A stretch of 64,000 nucleotides of DNA from Doryteuthis pealeii. Lineage: Eukaryota > Mollusca > Cephalopoda > Myopsida > Loliginidae. This document shows, piece by piece, positions 22,243 through 31,687 of the stretch. The stretch is from positions 120,847,556 to 120,911,555 of the forward strand of contig CM042147.1 of NCBI GenBank assembly GCA_023376005.1, read 5' to 3'. Made by a program: the position numbers and the translations under genes. Numbering within the stretch: position 1 is the stretch's first letter; every line of letters begins with the position of its first letter. The notes under the pieces are model-generated. The model was given only the letters and a program-made list of their open reading frames with translations, did no database searches and was not told where the DNA came from.

Positions 22243-22472
22243 TTTATTATCGTAAAGGTACACAGTAATAACCTACTCGAGTTTCACCATAAGGATCTTC
22301 AGGGTTAAATCCACTGGATTAATCAATATATTGATTAATTGCAGTCGATTTCACGTGTGTCATGTGAAATCAACTGCAATTAATCAATATCTTGATTAAT
22401 ACAGTGGATTTAACCCTGAAGATCCTTATGGTGAAACTCGAGTAACTTATTACTGTGTACCTTTATGATAAT
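22243..22472. mobile_element. TA-flanked hairpin element with minimal hammerhead-like core
   Basis: The left arm (22243-22350) and right arm (22362-22472) are near-perfect reverse complements. A long TA microsatellite abuts the left end. CTGAAGA (22416-22422) is followed by TCC-TTAT-GGT and GAAA (22433-22436), leaving only a 2-bp stem II. The mirror copy is on the other strand. Confidence 0.62.
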
Positions 22473-22616
22473 AACTTTGCTCTACTAATGTATTATGCAC
22501 TTTATATTTGTTATATCACTGCCTTATTATTGTGAAACTTGTATCAACTAACCACTGTGACCATTTTCACTGGTAAGTCACTTTTTCCACATATATCATA
22601 TATATATATGAATATA

Positions 22617-22833
22617 AGAATGAATGGAATGTTATTTTTATCAGAATACAAGGTGTGTCAAAAAATACAAAAAATCTTGATACTTTTGACACACCTTGTG
22701 TGTGTATGTATATATATATATATATATATATACATACACACACACACACACAAGGTGTGCCAAAAGTATCAAGATTTTTTGTACTTTTTGACACACCTTG
22801 TATTCTGATAAAAATAACATTCCATTCATTCTT
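22617..22833. mobile_element. Hairpin element whose arms are themselves palindromes
   Basis: The outer arms (22617-22700 and 22750-22833) are reverse complements around a TG/TA/CA centre. Inside each arm a roughly 52-bp palindrome opens with ACAAGGTGTGTCAAAAA and closes with its complement. The result is a nested four-fold inverted structure. Confidence 0.6.
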
Positions 22834-22885
22834 TATTTCTATCTTGGTAAATAGCTTCAATCTCGCTACTTTTTTTATATGCCTT

Positions 22886-22931
<46 letters not shown>

Positions 22932-22977
22932 TTCATTTAACAATATATTGTGTGTTTTCATATCCTTTTATCTACAC

Positions 22978-23020
<43 letters not shown>

Positions 23021-23035
23021 CACAAGTATTTATTT

Positions 23036-23212
23036 AAAGGGCAGGGCTGGGTTTATTGCCCAGTGCCTGAGGCGACCCCATTGAGCAGGAATGCCGACGG
23101 GATCAACGCATATTTTGTACCCGCTACTCATGAGTCACAGCTTGTGGGTGGTCCCACATTAATAGGGCCTTGTCCCTAACTCGTACAGTTTGGGTACGTG
23201 GTAAATATCATA
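23036..23212 (+). mobile_element. Dispersed repeat F, 3' two thirds
   Basis: From AAAGGGCAGGGCTGGG to GGTACGTGGTAAATATC. Confidence 0.55.
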
Positions 23213-23604
23213 CCTGTCTAAAATGACGGTATTTTTTTAAGTTTTTATCTTTTAGGTTTTTATGTACAAGAAATGATAATGCTAAATGGAAAGACTGTCT
23301 CGTATGTTTAACAAACATACGGACACTCTACCGACTGCATTGGAGAAAATGGTACTTCCCGTTGATATTACGTTATCTATTATTGGGAATAAGGTCTTTT
23401 TATTCATTTTCGCAACTATTTCCATATAGCCAATGGCAGATTTGGTGCTGGTATTAACCAACCCAAATACCCATAATGGCTTCCAGGGTACTTCTGCCAC
23501 GACGGTATTTTGGTTTGCAAGAAAAACATGATTCGACAATCTCAACAACTTTTCCAGGATCTCCAAGTTGTATTGGGTTATTTATAAAATATTGTAAATA
23601 TATA

Positions 23605-23720
23605 TATTTACCAACCCCGCCGCACAAGCAGGATGTCACACAAGGTCAATTTATTAAGAGGAGGTTTTAACAGGTTTGAATTCAGAGTTTTCCTTCTCTT
23701 AGACTGGTTACCTAGCTATG
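23605..23720 (-). mobile_element. SINE-B 3' fragment
   Basis: The 3' half in - orientation, facing the + fragment at 23789 across 68 bases. Confidence 0.6.
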
Positions 23721-23788
23721 GTTTTATTTACTGGTGGACAGAGCTAATTGCTTCTACTAAAACAACACTTAAAGTTCAAACTTGTATG

Positions 23789-23898
23789 GCAACCAGTCTA
23801 GGAGAAAGAAAACTCTGAATTCAAACCTGTTAAACTCCACTCAAGAAATTGACCATGTGCCACATCTTGCTCTTGCGGAGGGGTTGGTAAATATATAT
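23789..23898 (+). mobile_element. SINE-B 3' fragment
   Basis: The 3' half in + orientation, ending GGTTGGTAAATATATA. Together with 23605-23720 it forms an inverted pair. Confidence 0.6.
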
Positions 23899-24094
23899 TT
23901 CAGAGTAATGCACTTAAAATTCTATCAGCAATGTTGTGTAGATAACAATAAAGATGAGGACAATGGTCCGAATAATCCAAATTATCAAGCCTCATCTGAA
24001 AAATTCAGAGAAATATTTTATTTTCATATTTTGATTTTTCATTGTTTTATTTAATGAGAAAAACATCATTACATGACTTATTTTTTAAGATTTT

Positions 24095-24172
24095 GGCTGG
24101 CTGGATTTTACGGCATGTCAACCTTTTTTGGGGTTATTTTATACTGATGACGTTTTTGTTTTATTCATTCTT
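24095..24172 (-). mobile_element. Shared SINE tail fragment
   Basis: The - strand matches the common tail (TAAAATAACCCC, GTTGACATGCCGTAAAATCC). Confidence 0.4.
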
Positions 24173-24333
24173 GTTGGGTATTCAATTTATATAAACCAAT
24201 TTTCAAATGAAAAAAGATTAGTTGGGGGTCTGAGTTCGGTTTGAATCTATCTATCTATCTATCTATCTATCTAATATATATATATATATATATATATGAT
24301 AAGTATGTAAACACTTTTTTTTGCCGACAATTT

Positions 24334-24650
24334 TTGGGAGAATATGTGCTTAATTGGAGTCGTACCTAATTTTAAAAATTAATTAATTAATAATTAATTA
24401 ATTAGGCGGGAATGCCTATTTAAATGTATGGCTAAACAATCAAGACCGCCCTGTGCATGATCCGAAACCGCACAGGGCGGTCTTCCTATCTATAGCTCTG
24501 CTGATGAGGCCTAATAGGCCGAAATGTACATACAGAGATTGATTTTTCTCGATTTGTTTAGCCATACATTTAAATAGGCATTCCCGCCTAATTAATTAAT
24601 TATTAATTAATTTTCAAATTAGGTACGACTCCAATTAAGCACATATTCTC

Positions 24651-24654
<4 letters not shown>
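24334..24654. mobile_element. TA-flanked hairpin element carrying the hammerhead ribozyme
   Basis: The left arm (24334-24439) and right arm (24553-24654) are near-perfect reverse complements and include an AATTAATTAATTA block. The loop holds a second hairpin with a 15-bp stem (24442-24484, arms AAGACCGCCCTGTGC and its complement) and then the hammerhead. A (TATC)n/(TA)n microsatellite lies about 35-85 bases to the left and (TA)n follows directly on the right. No coding capacity. It is probably a non-autonomous retroelement or a Penelope-like LTR copy arranged head to head. Confidence 0.7.
24496..24537 (+). ncRNA. Hammerhead ribozyme, apparently intact, type I layout
   Basis: All parts of the hammerhead core are present. 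Stem I 5' strand is CTCTG (24496-24500). Then come CTGATGA (24501-24507), stem II GGCC-TAATA-GGCC (24508-24520), GAAA (24521-24524), a very short stem III TG-TA-CA closed by the A-T pair, the triplet ATA (24530-24532), and stem I 3' strand CAGAG (24533-24537). The predicted self-cleavage is after A24532. Stems I and II are perfect at 5 and 4 bp. Stem III has three pairs including the A-T closing pair, and only a 2-base loop. Such a weak stem III is known from hammerheads of Penelope-like retroelements and retrozymes, where cleavage may need a dimer. It lies in the loop of a long inverted repeat (24334-24654). Confidence 0.8.
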
Positions 24655-24692
<38 letters not shown>

Positions 24693-25069
24693 TTCATTAC
24701 CTATCTGTTACATGTTTACATACAAGAAATGATAATACAAAATGAAAAGACAGACTTATATATTTAACAAATGATGGTTATATTTACTGGTGGACGCAGC
24801 TAATTGTTTCTACTATAGGATAAACTCTTATATTTTATAACCAATAAAAAGAAAACGTAAAAGATGCGCCAACCATAACTCCTTTCCAAATTTAAAAAAA
24901 AAATTCCACAATTTTACACAAACGAGATTCAAAAAAATAAATTAAGCAATCTCTAGTAGAAGCCCTGAATAGAAGTCAGCCCAGAGAAAATGGCGACCGA
25001 AGTAGAAGCAGTTAGCAGGAACCAGCAGTAAGCAGAAGTTACCAAGTAAGACCACCTAGCATCAACTAT

Positions 25070-25076
<7 letters not shown>

Positions 25077-25123
<47 letters not shown>
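25077..25123 (+). repeat. (CT)n microsatellite
   Basis: About 23 uninterrupted CT units. Confidence 0.9.
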
Positions 25124-25129
<6 letters not shown>

Positions 25130-25339
25130 CCCGATGTTTTATAAGAGTTATATAACACTCCCAGATATGGGTTAAATAAAACTACTATTCTTCTACAAGG
25201 ATTTACTCTGGTTGTCATTTTTATAGCATTAATGAACAGTACAGGCCGGAAATTATAATAAAATATATTCTCTCTGAATTACCACCATTTGTAGTTTAAT
25301 GTCATACCCAGGACACTAGGACCACCTCCTTCTAGCATA

Positions 25340-25506
25340 TATATGATAAAAAGGAATGGAGAAGAATACGACCAGGACAATCATATAGTTGCTAGAGCTT
25401 GACGTGACTAGCCGATTGATCGGCGGGTAGGCGTCTTTCTGACCGCCCATCCAGCCTAAGTAAAGGCCAAAGTGGAATGTTGCATGACGTGGATTTGGAT
25501 TACTTG

Positions 25507-25560
<54 letters not shown>

Positions 25561-26112
25561 TATACAGTTTTGTTGTTTATACGTATCTCTTGGTTTCGAT
25601 CTTTGTCACTCTGCTTGCTATTGTTTTACATCTAACTATTGCGATCGTTATTGTAATTGTATAGGTAGCGTAATTGTATATGCTAGATCAACTGCTTAGT
25701 CCGCACCTGTAAACTTTCCCGACGTCTTACCTTTTTTTTTATAGCCTGAAACCTTTTTCTTTTATGAGATCTAATTGTTGAAGTGAGTTAGCGTACTGTT
25801 GGTTTGAGCAACAAGCTAAGCACAACTGAACCAGTGCCAAGACAACTGGTACTTATGGGAATCCAGAATAGTCCACTCATGCATTTTGGTGATTCCATTC
25901 CTTGAGTCCTGATTGGCTGCTTGGTTTGTATGATGTGATGAGGCTTCATAAATAACCTGGCATTTTGCAGTAGTCTTTGAAGCAAGACAGATTCGTATTG
26001 AGTTACGACTGCTTGCTGCCTTGTCTTACCAATTCGACGGTAGTTGGAACTAGTATGATTATTCTACACTAATGACGTTCGTAGTGCGTAGTCTAAGCAT
26101 ATATAAATACTC
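25340..26112. other. Mostly unassigned
   Basis: It contains the TA microsatellite. The non-repeat stretch 25580-26100 has short frames only and no family match I can name. Confidence 0.35.
25510..25564 (+). repeat. (TA)n microsatellite
   Basis: Over 20 TA units with one slip. Confidence 0.9.
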
Positions 26113-26245
26113 GAAAAAACACCATCCGGGTTGTGTAAAAATAAATTTTAACAAGATATTGCCTAAGGGAGATGGGAGCTAAGAATTCAAAGTTAGAGCG
26201 TTTGTATCATGAGTAAAATAATTAAATTTATTATTGGAACATCAT
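26113..26245 (-). mobile_element. Fragment of the same Helitron-like subfamily
   Basis: It repeats the 3' part (hairpin CACC-ATCC-GGGTTGTG-like, then TTGCCTAAGGGAGATGG) seen at 26325-26440 in the same orientation. Confidence 0.5.
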
Positions 26246-26315
26246 CACTAGATGCAGTTTAACGTTTTCATTCATGTATTATTCAATTAATATTACTTAC
26301 AAAAATAAAAAAAAA

Positions 26316-26767
26316 TAAAAAAAACACCCACCGGGTGGTGTAAAATTAATTTCTGAAAGATGTTCCCTAAGGGAGGTGGAGATAAAAATTCAGTGTCAGA
26401 GGGTTTGTATCATAAGTAAAATCATCAAATTTATTAAAGGAGTAAAAAAAAAAAAAAAAAACAATTTGAAATGGAAACTTGGTTTTGTCAGCCTCAAATA
26501 AAATGTTCCGTGCATCTATTAAATCATGTATTAAATGATTATTTTGAATATTTTACACATAAATTTTACACAAAATCGTTGGTATTTATTTATTTGTAAA
26601 CTTTTTAGTTAGGCTCTTGATACTGAGAAAAAGGGGCGAGTAAAATAATTTTTATTACAGGGTTGTTCTTTATTCTATATATTGATGATTTTCGATATTG
26701 TGACGTAAACAGTGACGTAGTTTCGGTTACAGACAAATAGAGACCGAATCTCCATTATCAATAGAGA
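26316..26767 (-). mobile_element. Helitron-like element, second subfamily, altered 3' end
   Basis: The 5' end on the - strand reads TCTCTATTGATAATGGAG after A26768. The hairpin CACCC-ACC-GGGTG lies at 26325-26337, but beyond it an A/T run replaces the CTAG end. A poly-A run at 26443-26460 interrupts it. Confidence 0.5.
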
Positions 26768-26982
26768 TATGTGATGCTAATGTGTCTCCTTGTTGGAATC
26801 CAGCAACAATTTCAAAGGAATTTTGGGTCACCACCTGGTAAACCAACTATTATCTTCGTGTCTTTGTTAAGCATCATTATAGCGGTAACAGTTTCTTTGA
26901 GGAAATCATATGCTAGAAGTATTTGCTCCATCTTTCCTCTGTGTATCATTACGGTCAAGTCACACTGAAATAACTAGTTCCT

Positions 26983-27085
26983 GCCATGTCACTGAAGTTA
27001 AGCAGCGATGAGACTGTTCAATACTTAACTGGGCGACCACTCAAGAAACACCAAGTATTGTAAACAACCTAAGTTCTTTGGTAAT
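26983..27085 (+). mobile_element. 5S rRNA-headed SINE (SINE3 type)
   Basis: The head reads like 5S rRNA: CACTGAAGTTAAGCAGCG, then TACTTAACTGGGCGACCACT, matching the 5S segments GAAGTTAAGCA and TACTTGGATGGGTGACCGC, which contain the internal box A and box C region. The 5' part is missing, and the copy is cut by the hairpin element that starts at 27087. Confidence 0.62.
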
Positions 27086-27086
27086 C

Positions 27087-27362
27087 CTTAACTTGTTTCT
27101 CGTAAATTCCTACCATAAAATAAACTGAACCCTCATTTTATGTCCGTGTTTTTGCAATAAATGTTTTTTTTTTTCTTGCTCCCGTTATTTTACAATACTA
27201 AATATATTTTCTTTATTCATTATTCTTTAACAAATAAGGAAAATATATTTAGTATTGTAAAATAACGGGTGCAAGAAAAATAAAATAATTATTGCAAAAA
27301 CACGGACATAAAATGAGGGTTCAGTCTATTTTATGGTAGGAATTTACGAGGAAAAAGTTAAG
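27087..27362. mobile_element. Hairpin element, 27 kb
   Basis: The arms 27087-27215 and about 27232-27362 are reverse complements. They meet at a TTCTTTAACAAATAAGG-type centre. Confidence 0.6.
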
Positions 27363-27533
27363 AATTACAATATATTTTCTTTATTCTTTAATCTTTAACA
27401 AATAAGGAAAATATATTTAGTATTGTAAAATAACGGGTGCAAGAAAAATAAAACATCTATTGCAAAAACACGGACATAAAATGAGGGTTCAGTTTATTCT
27501 ATGGTAGGAATTTACGAGGAAAAAGTTAAGATT
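27363..27533 (+). repeat. Extra direct copy of the right hairpin arm
   Basis: This stretch repeats the centre and right arm of the preceding hairpin (27190-27362) in the same orientation with few differences, so the locus has one inverted and one direct copy. Confidence 0.6.
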
Positions 27534-27699
27534 ACCAATCATTAAAAAAAAACTTCAGGATATGAGAAGTTATAGATTGATTTCTACGAAACCTGTTTTG
27601 ATTTTTTCCTAAGGATTTTTCTGTTTCAGATCGAATTCGATTGAGAAGAAAGGCATAATAAATTTTAGCAGCTATGGCAGTAAAAAAAAAAAAAAAAAA

Positions 27700-28175
27700 T
27701 CAAGGATTCCGAGGTCGGCTTTCTTCGGTAATGGGAGGATGCAGCCTTTCATCCATTATATTTTGTTTCGCAAATGCACCTGCACAAGCCGAATCACCGC
27801 TGCATAGCATAGAGAAGGCAGCAAGAGGCATCGGTCTCTATGCGAACTCAGATAAAACGGAGTTCGTGTGTTTTAAATAAGATGAAGACATCTCTACACT
27901 GGATGGTAAGCTTCCCAAATTAGGCAGCATTATCTCGTCCACAGAAAGCGATGTCAATATACACATAGGAAAGGCATGGACTGCTATAGACAGAATATCG
28001 ATCATATGGAAATCTGATCTCTGATAAGATAAAGTGAGAATTCTTCCGAGCCATGTCAGTTCTACTGTATGGGTGCACCTCTTGGATTTAATGAAATGAT
28101 TGGGGAAAAAGAAAACTAGATAAGAACTGTTGTGTGCTGTTCTGAACAAATCCTGGAAGCAGTACCCCCTCAAAA
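27700..28175 (+). pseudogene. RTE-like LINE RT C-terminal relic
   Basis: Readable segments are ESPLHSIEKAARGIGLYANS, DKTEFVCF, a stop, GSIISSTESDVNI, GKAWTAIDRISIIWKSD and LLYGC. Stops and frameshifts throughout. Confidence 0.65.
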
Positions 28176-28394
28176 AAGCAGCTGTATGGTCACTTATCCC
28201 ACAACCGATATTTTTTTTCTGAGAATCTCCCTAAATTCTTTCTTTTCGCCAATTAAAAATTTTCAGTCTAATAATTCCAATGATAAAAGTTGTCCTTTTC
28301 TAAACTTAGAAGTCCAGAAATATATGACACCCAGTGAGAATCGAACTCACGAATAATAGTCTACAAGACTCACTTCTCAATCATGATTTAAACA

Positions 28395-28600
28395 AGATGG
28401 ATGCATCTTCACATTGGATAGCTAGATTTAAATTAGTAGATCAGTTCGCATACCTAGGTAGTAATATCTCATCTGCAGAAAACGATGTCAATATACGCAT
28501 AGAAAAGGCATGGAATGCTATAGACAGATTATCCATTATATGGAAATCCGATCTCTCTGATAAGATAAAGCGAGAATTCTTCCAGGCTGTAAAATTTTAG
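28395..28600 (+). pseudogene. RTE-like LINE fragment
   Basis: KLVDQFAYLGSNISS and IWKSDLSDKIKREFF in one frame. It ends abruptly at AVKF. It is separated from the previous relic by about 220 bases of unrelated sequence. Confidence 0.6.
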
Positions 28601-28840
28601 CTCTCACAGTAATAATTTCACAGTAAATTTTATTTTAGTAATTTTATTTCACAGTAATAAATCGACCGACTGACATCTCGTAACTTGGAAAACTCGTAGC
28701 TTGAAACACTCGTAAATCAAAGTACTAATGCATTTTTCCTTACTACTACTACTACTACTACTTCTACTGCTATTACTAGTACTACTATTGATATTGACGT
28801 TGATAACAACGACAACGATCGGTTAATAAAACTAATAATA

Positions 28841-29480
28841 TCTTATTATAATGGAGATTGTGGGTCTGTCTGTCTGTAACCGAAACTATATTACTATACA
28901 AGTTACAATTCCCTTTGTTATTTACATCATATTCTCCACAATTTTATTTTTATTTAAACCTCAATTATTAATAAAAATTGTTTTACATCATTAAGACTGT
29001 TGACCATATCAACATACTAATAACATACAATTGTATTTATATATTCAACAAAATAGCGGTTTATAGTGTGAATGGGAAGGCTAATTTGCATATTGATCTT
29101 TAAAAATTGATTTTAATAAATATATGCTTAGTATTATTGATTTCTAATTGTTTGGTTTTATCTTATTGAATATGAGCAAAAATCTTGGGATAAATCTTAA
29201 AAGAAATCCATTAACAAGAAGAAATAACTGTAATATTATTCTTTACTTCCTATTTTAACTAAATAGTTAAATTAAGGAAAATTTACCAATGAAAGACGGG
29301 AGTAATGGAAAATGATATAAGAGTTAGTTTCAAAGTTGTTCTATTTTTCAATCATACCCCTCTGTTCCAAATTTTTTATCTGCATTCTTATTCAGTTTCA
29401 TTAGCATTTCTAATTTAATATGATATTTTATTATATTAAAACTTAAATACTTGCACCCGGAGGGTGCATATATTTGCTAG
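28841..29480 (+). mobile_element. Non-autonomous Helitron-like element, 640 bp
   Basis: Full-length relative of the 12.6 kb copy. It begins TCTTATTATAATGG after A28840, has hairpin GCACCC-GGA-GGGTGC (29453-29467), and ends CTAG (29477-29480) before T. The two complete copies agree over their full length, which fixes the ends. Confidence 0.7.
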
Positions 29481-30003
29481 TAATAATAAAGAATATAAAC
29501 TAATAATAAAACTCGTAAGTTGAAACACTCGTAAATCAAAGTACTAATGCATTTTTCTTCTTCTTCTACAACTACTACTACTACTACTACTATTGATGAT
29601 ATTGATGTTGATAACAACGACGACGATGACGATAATGAATTAAGCAATAAAATTAGCCGAGTGTTAAAGCCCAAATGATAAGCATTATAAAGTAAATACA
29701 ACTTTCACATTGGTAACAGAGTAGCAAATAACAAATGCATTAACGACGGAACAAATGGGGTTTAGCCTTAAGTTATTTTTTTTTTCTAAAGAGACAAAGA
29801 AAGAAAGACACATGGACAAATAGAAGGTTAATAAATTGCATTAATTGACTGGGAAAAAAATGGACTTGGTTGGTGTTAATCGCCCGTATTAGCAATCGAT
29901 AAATCGAGCGATTCTGTGAATCGCGGCTTTCAGGAAAATGGCTTCATTTTTTTTTCTCTATTGTCTGTTTAACCGTTGCTTAGAAGAAAAGAAAAGCTTC
30001 AAA
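29481..30003. other. Simple-repeat debris
   Basis: CTAATAATAAAACTCGTAAG (29500-29560) repeats 28680-28730, and (ACT)n tracts occur at both places, so a 28.7 kb segment is duplicated on the far side of the Helitron-like element. Confidence 0.4.
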
Positions 30004-30037
30004 ACACACACACACACACACACACGCATATATATAT

Positions 30038-30079
<42 letters not shown>

Positions 30080-30209
30080 GAACAAAAAGTGATAAGACAA
30101 ACCGGAATATTTCTTTTGTGTTTATTATTTTAACTAGTTTCGACCTTAGGTCATCGTCAGGAGAAAATTTATAGTTTGAAGAAATTGTTTTTAAAGAGTT
30201 TTTTTTTAA

Positions 30210-30261
<52 letters not shown>

Positions 30262-30339
30262 AAGTCATTTATCTTTTTTTGTATATGTGTATCTGTATTT
30301 GCCATTGTGTGTCTTTCTGTGTGCGTTCGTATATTTGAA

Positions 30340-30385
<46 letters not shown>

Positions 30386-30476
30386 TATATGTATAAATGT
30401 ATGTGTGTGTGTTATGTGTGTGTATTTATATGTGTGTGTGTGTGTGTGTGTATTTATATGTTGTGTGTGTGTGTAT
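30004..30476 (+). repeat. CA, TA and TG microsatellite cluster
   Basis: (CA)n at 30004, (TA)n at 30027-30075, 30212-30260 and 30344-30380, and (TG)n at 30400-30475, interrupted by the short hammerhead-like element. Confidence 0.85.
30060..30215 (-). mobile_element. Short element between TA repeats with hammerhead-like core
   Basis: About 150 bases lie between two TA microsatellites. On the - strand CTGACGA (30160-30154) is followed by one extra T, GACC-TAA-GGTC (a perfect 4-bp stem) and GAAA (30141-30138). Stem I and III partners are not convincing. Confidence 0.45.
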
Positions 30477-30510
30477 AAAGACTTTTTAAAAACAGTATTT
30501 GTACAGACAT

Positions 30511-30732
30511 CTAGATTCTTTTAAATTGGCTTTTATCACGAATTTCTTCTTCTTTTTTACCTACATTATTAATATTTGCACTATTATTACATAGCGGGTC
30601 TCTCGAGAGTCGTCTCTTGATCCCCAAGCGATTAAACAAATTGACAAACGCATTTACACTCTGTTTCCCACGTTTATAATGTTTTAATAATTCTGGTCGG
30701 TCATCTAAGTGAGTTTCTGAACGACCACTCAC
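30511..30732 (-). CDS. Weak candidate terminal exon, protein unrecognised
   Basis: A 73-codon open frame on the - strand ends in TAG. It follows a pyrimidine run (TTTTCTTTTCTTTGTGAG) that could be a 3' splice site. The protein is strongly charged and reads as real coding sequence: HLDDRPELLKHYKRG, then VNAFVNLFNRLGIKRRLS, then a K/E-rich tail. No simple repeat explains it. It could be an exon, or a gag-like fragment of the retroelement whose LTR-like piece lies next to it at 30820-31182. I do not recognise the family. Confidence 0.25.
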   Translation of the reverse strand: MSGRSETHLDDRPELLKHYKRGKQSVNAFVNLFNRLGIKRRLSRDPLCNNSANINNVGKKEEEIRDKSQFKRI

Positions 30733-30819
30733 AAAGAAAAGAAAATTATTTGCGTCTTCTCAAAGTCTCTGTCGACGGACTTCTAACTAACGTTAAAAGT
30801 CTCAGAACAGGTCTGCTTG

Positions 30820-31182
30820 TGGGGATTAAAATTAAATTAAAATAAAAAAAATCACAAACTCCCATGAGCCTTCACCGGAAAAAAAAACCACGCATGTGCG
30901 GGAAAAAGGACCGACTTCCGACTTCAAAGAGTATCTCTCGGCCATTCAAGACACCTCAACTGGACAGGGAGAAATTTCCATGCCACGAGGTGGCTATGAT
31001 TCGTGAATAAAGCCTAAATCATAAAACCATCTTCTGTATTTGTCTCTTTCGCTTTGTTCCTTGAATTCCTTTCTTTTCAGTGCGACCACCAAATATAATG
31101 GGGTTAAAAGCAAAACCCTAGGAACACGAACCAAGAAGAACAGCAAGCCACTTTTTTTTACCTTTAATCTCTTGCCACCCCA
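30820..31182 (+). mobile_element. LTR-like dispersed repeat, copy 1
   Basis: It begins TGGGGATTAAAAT and ends TTGCCACCCCA, with short inverted ends TGGGG/CCCCA. It contains GTGAATAAAGCC (a polyadenylation-type AATAAA) and a T/C-rich stretch, the order expected of a solo LTR. No primer site or coding partner seen. Confidence 0.42.
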
Positions 31183-31440
31183 TATGCTCTATAGTAACCC
31201 CAGAAATATCTGCCATGAATCTTTTTAGTTGTGCGGTCCGATCCTCGAAAAAGGTCGCTCATGCCTTGGCTGTAGGAGGGAAATTGGAATATTAGGTTTT
31301 AAAGTGGAGGTGCACATTTTTTGTTGGCGTTTTGACAAAGCGGTGGAAGGTCGCATTTGGAGCTTTGGAAGGTCAAAGTTCACAATCTATTCACCTCAGA
31401 ACTTATTCTATTCAAATAAAGTCCTATTATCATTGTTATC

Positions 31441-31687
31441 TATAGCTCAGTCGGTAGAGTGTTCGGCTAGAAACCACAAGGTTCCTAGTTCGATACCGGC
31501 CCTCGCCAACTCAGCGTATGAGTAGCACAGGGATCTGTGCAGTAACGTAAGGAGTTGGTGATAGGTGTGGCGCTCCACCTCAGACGCAAAAAAACAATCT
31601 CCTTGGTCTAGCGCTAGTGAAAAGGGGATAGACTCACTCGCTGTGTGGCTCATACCGACATTAGGCCGCCCCGACGACTTTTACTTT
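31441..31687 (+). mobile_element. SINE-A copy
   Basis: TAGCTCAGTCGGTAGAGTG head with GTTCGATACCGGCC box B at 31489. Full body, end at GACGACTTTTACTT. Confidence 0.75.

Noticed and set aside
26983..27085. 5S rRNA gene
   Set aside because: Only the 3' two thirds are similar, with many changes, and a second copy is joined to a SINE tail.
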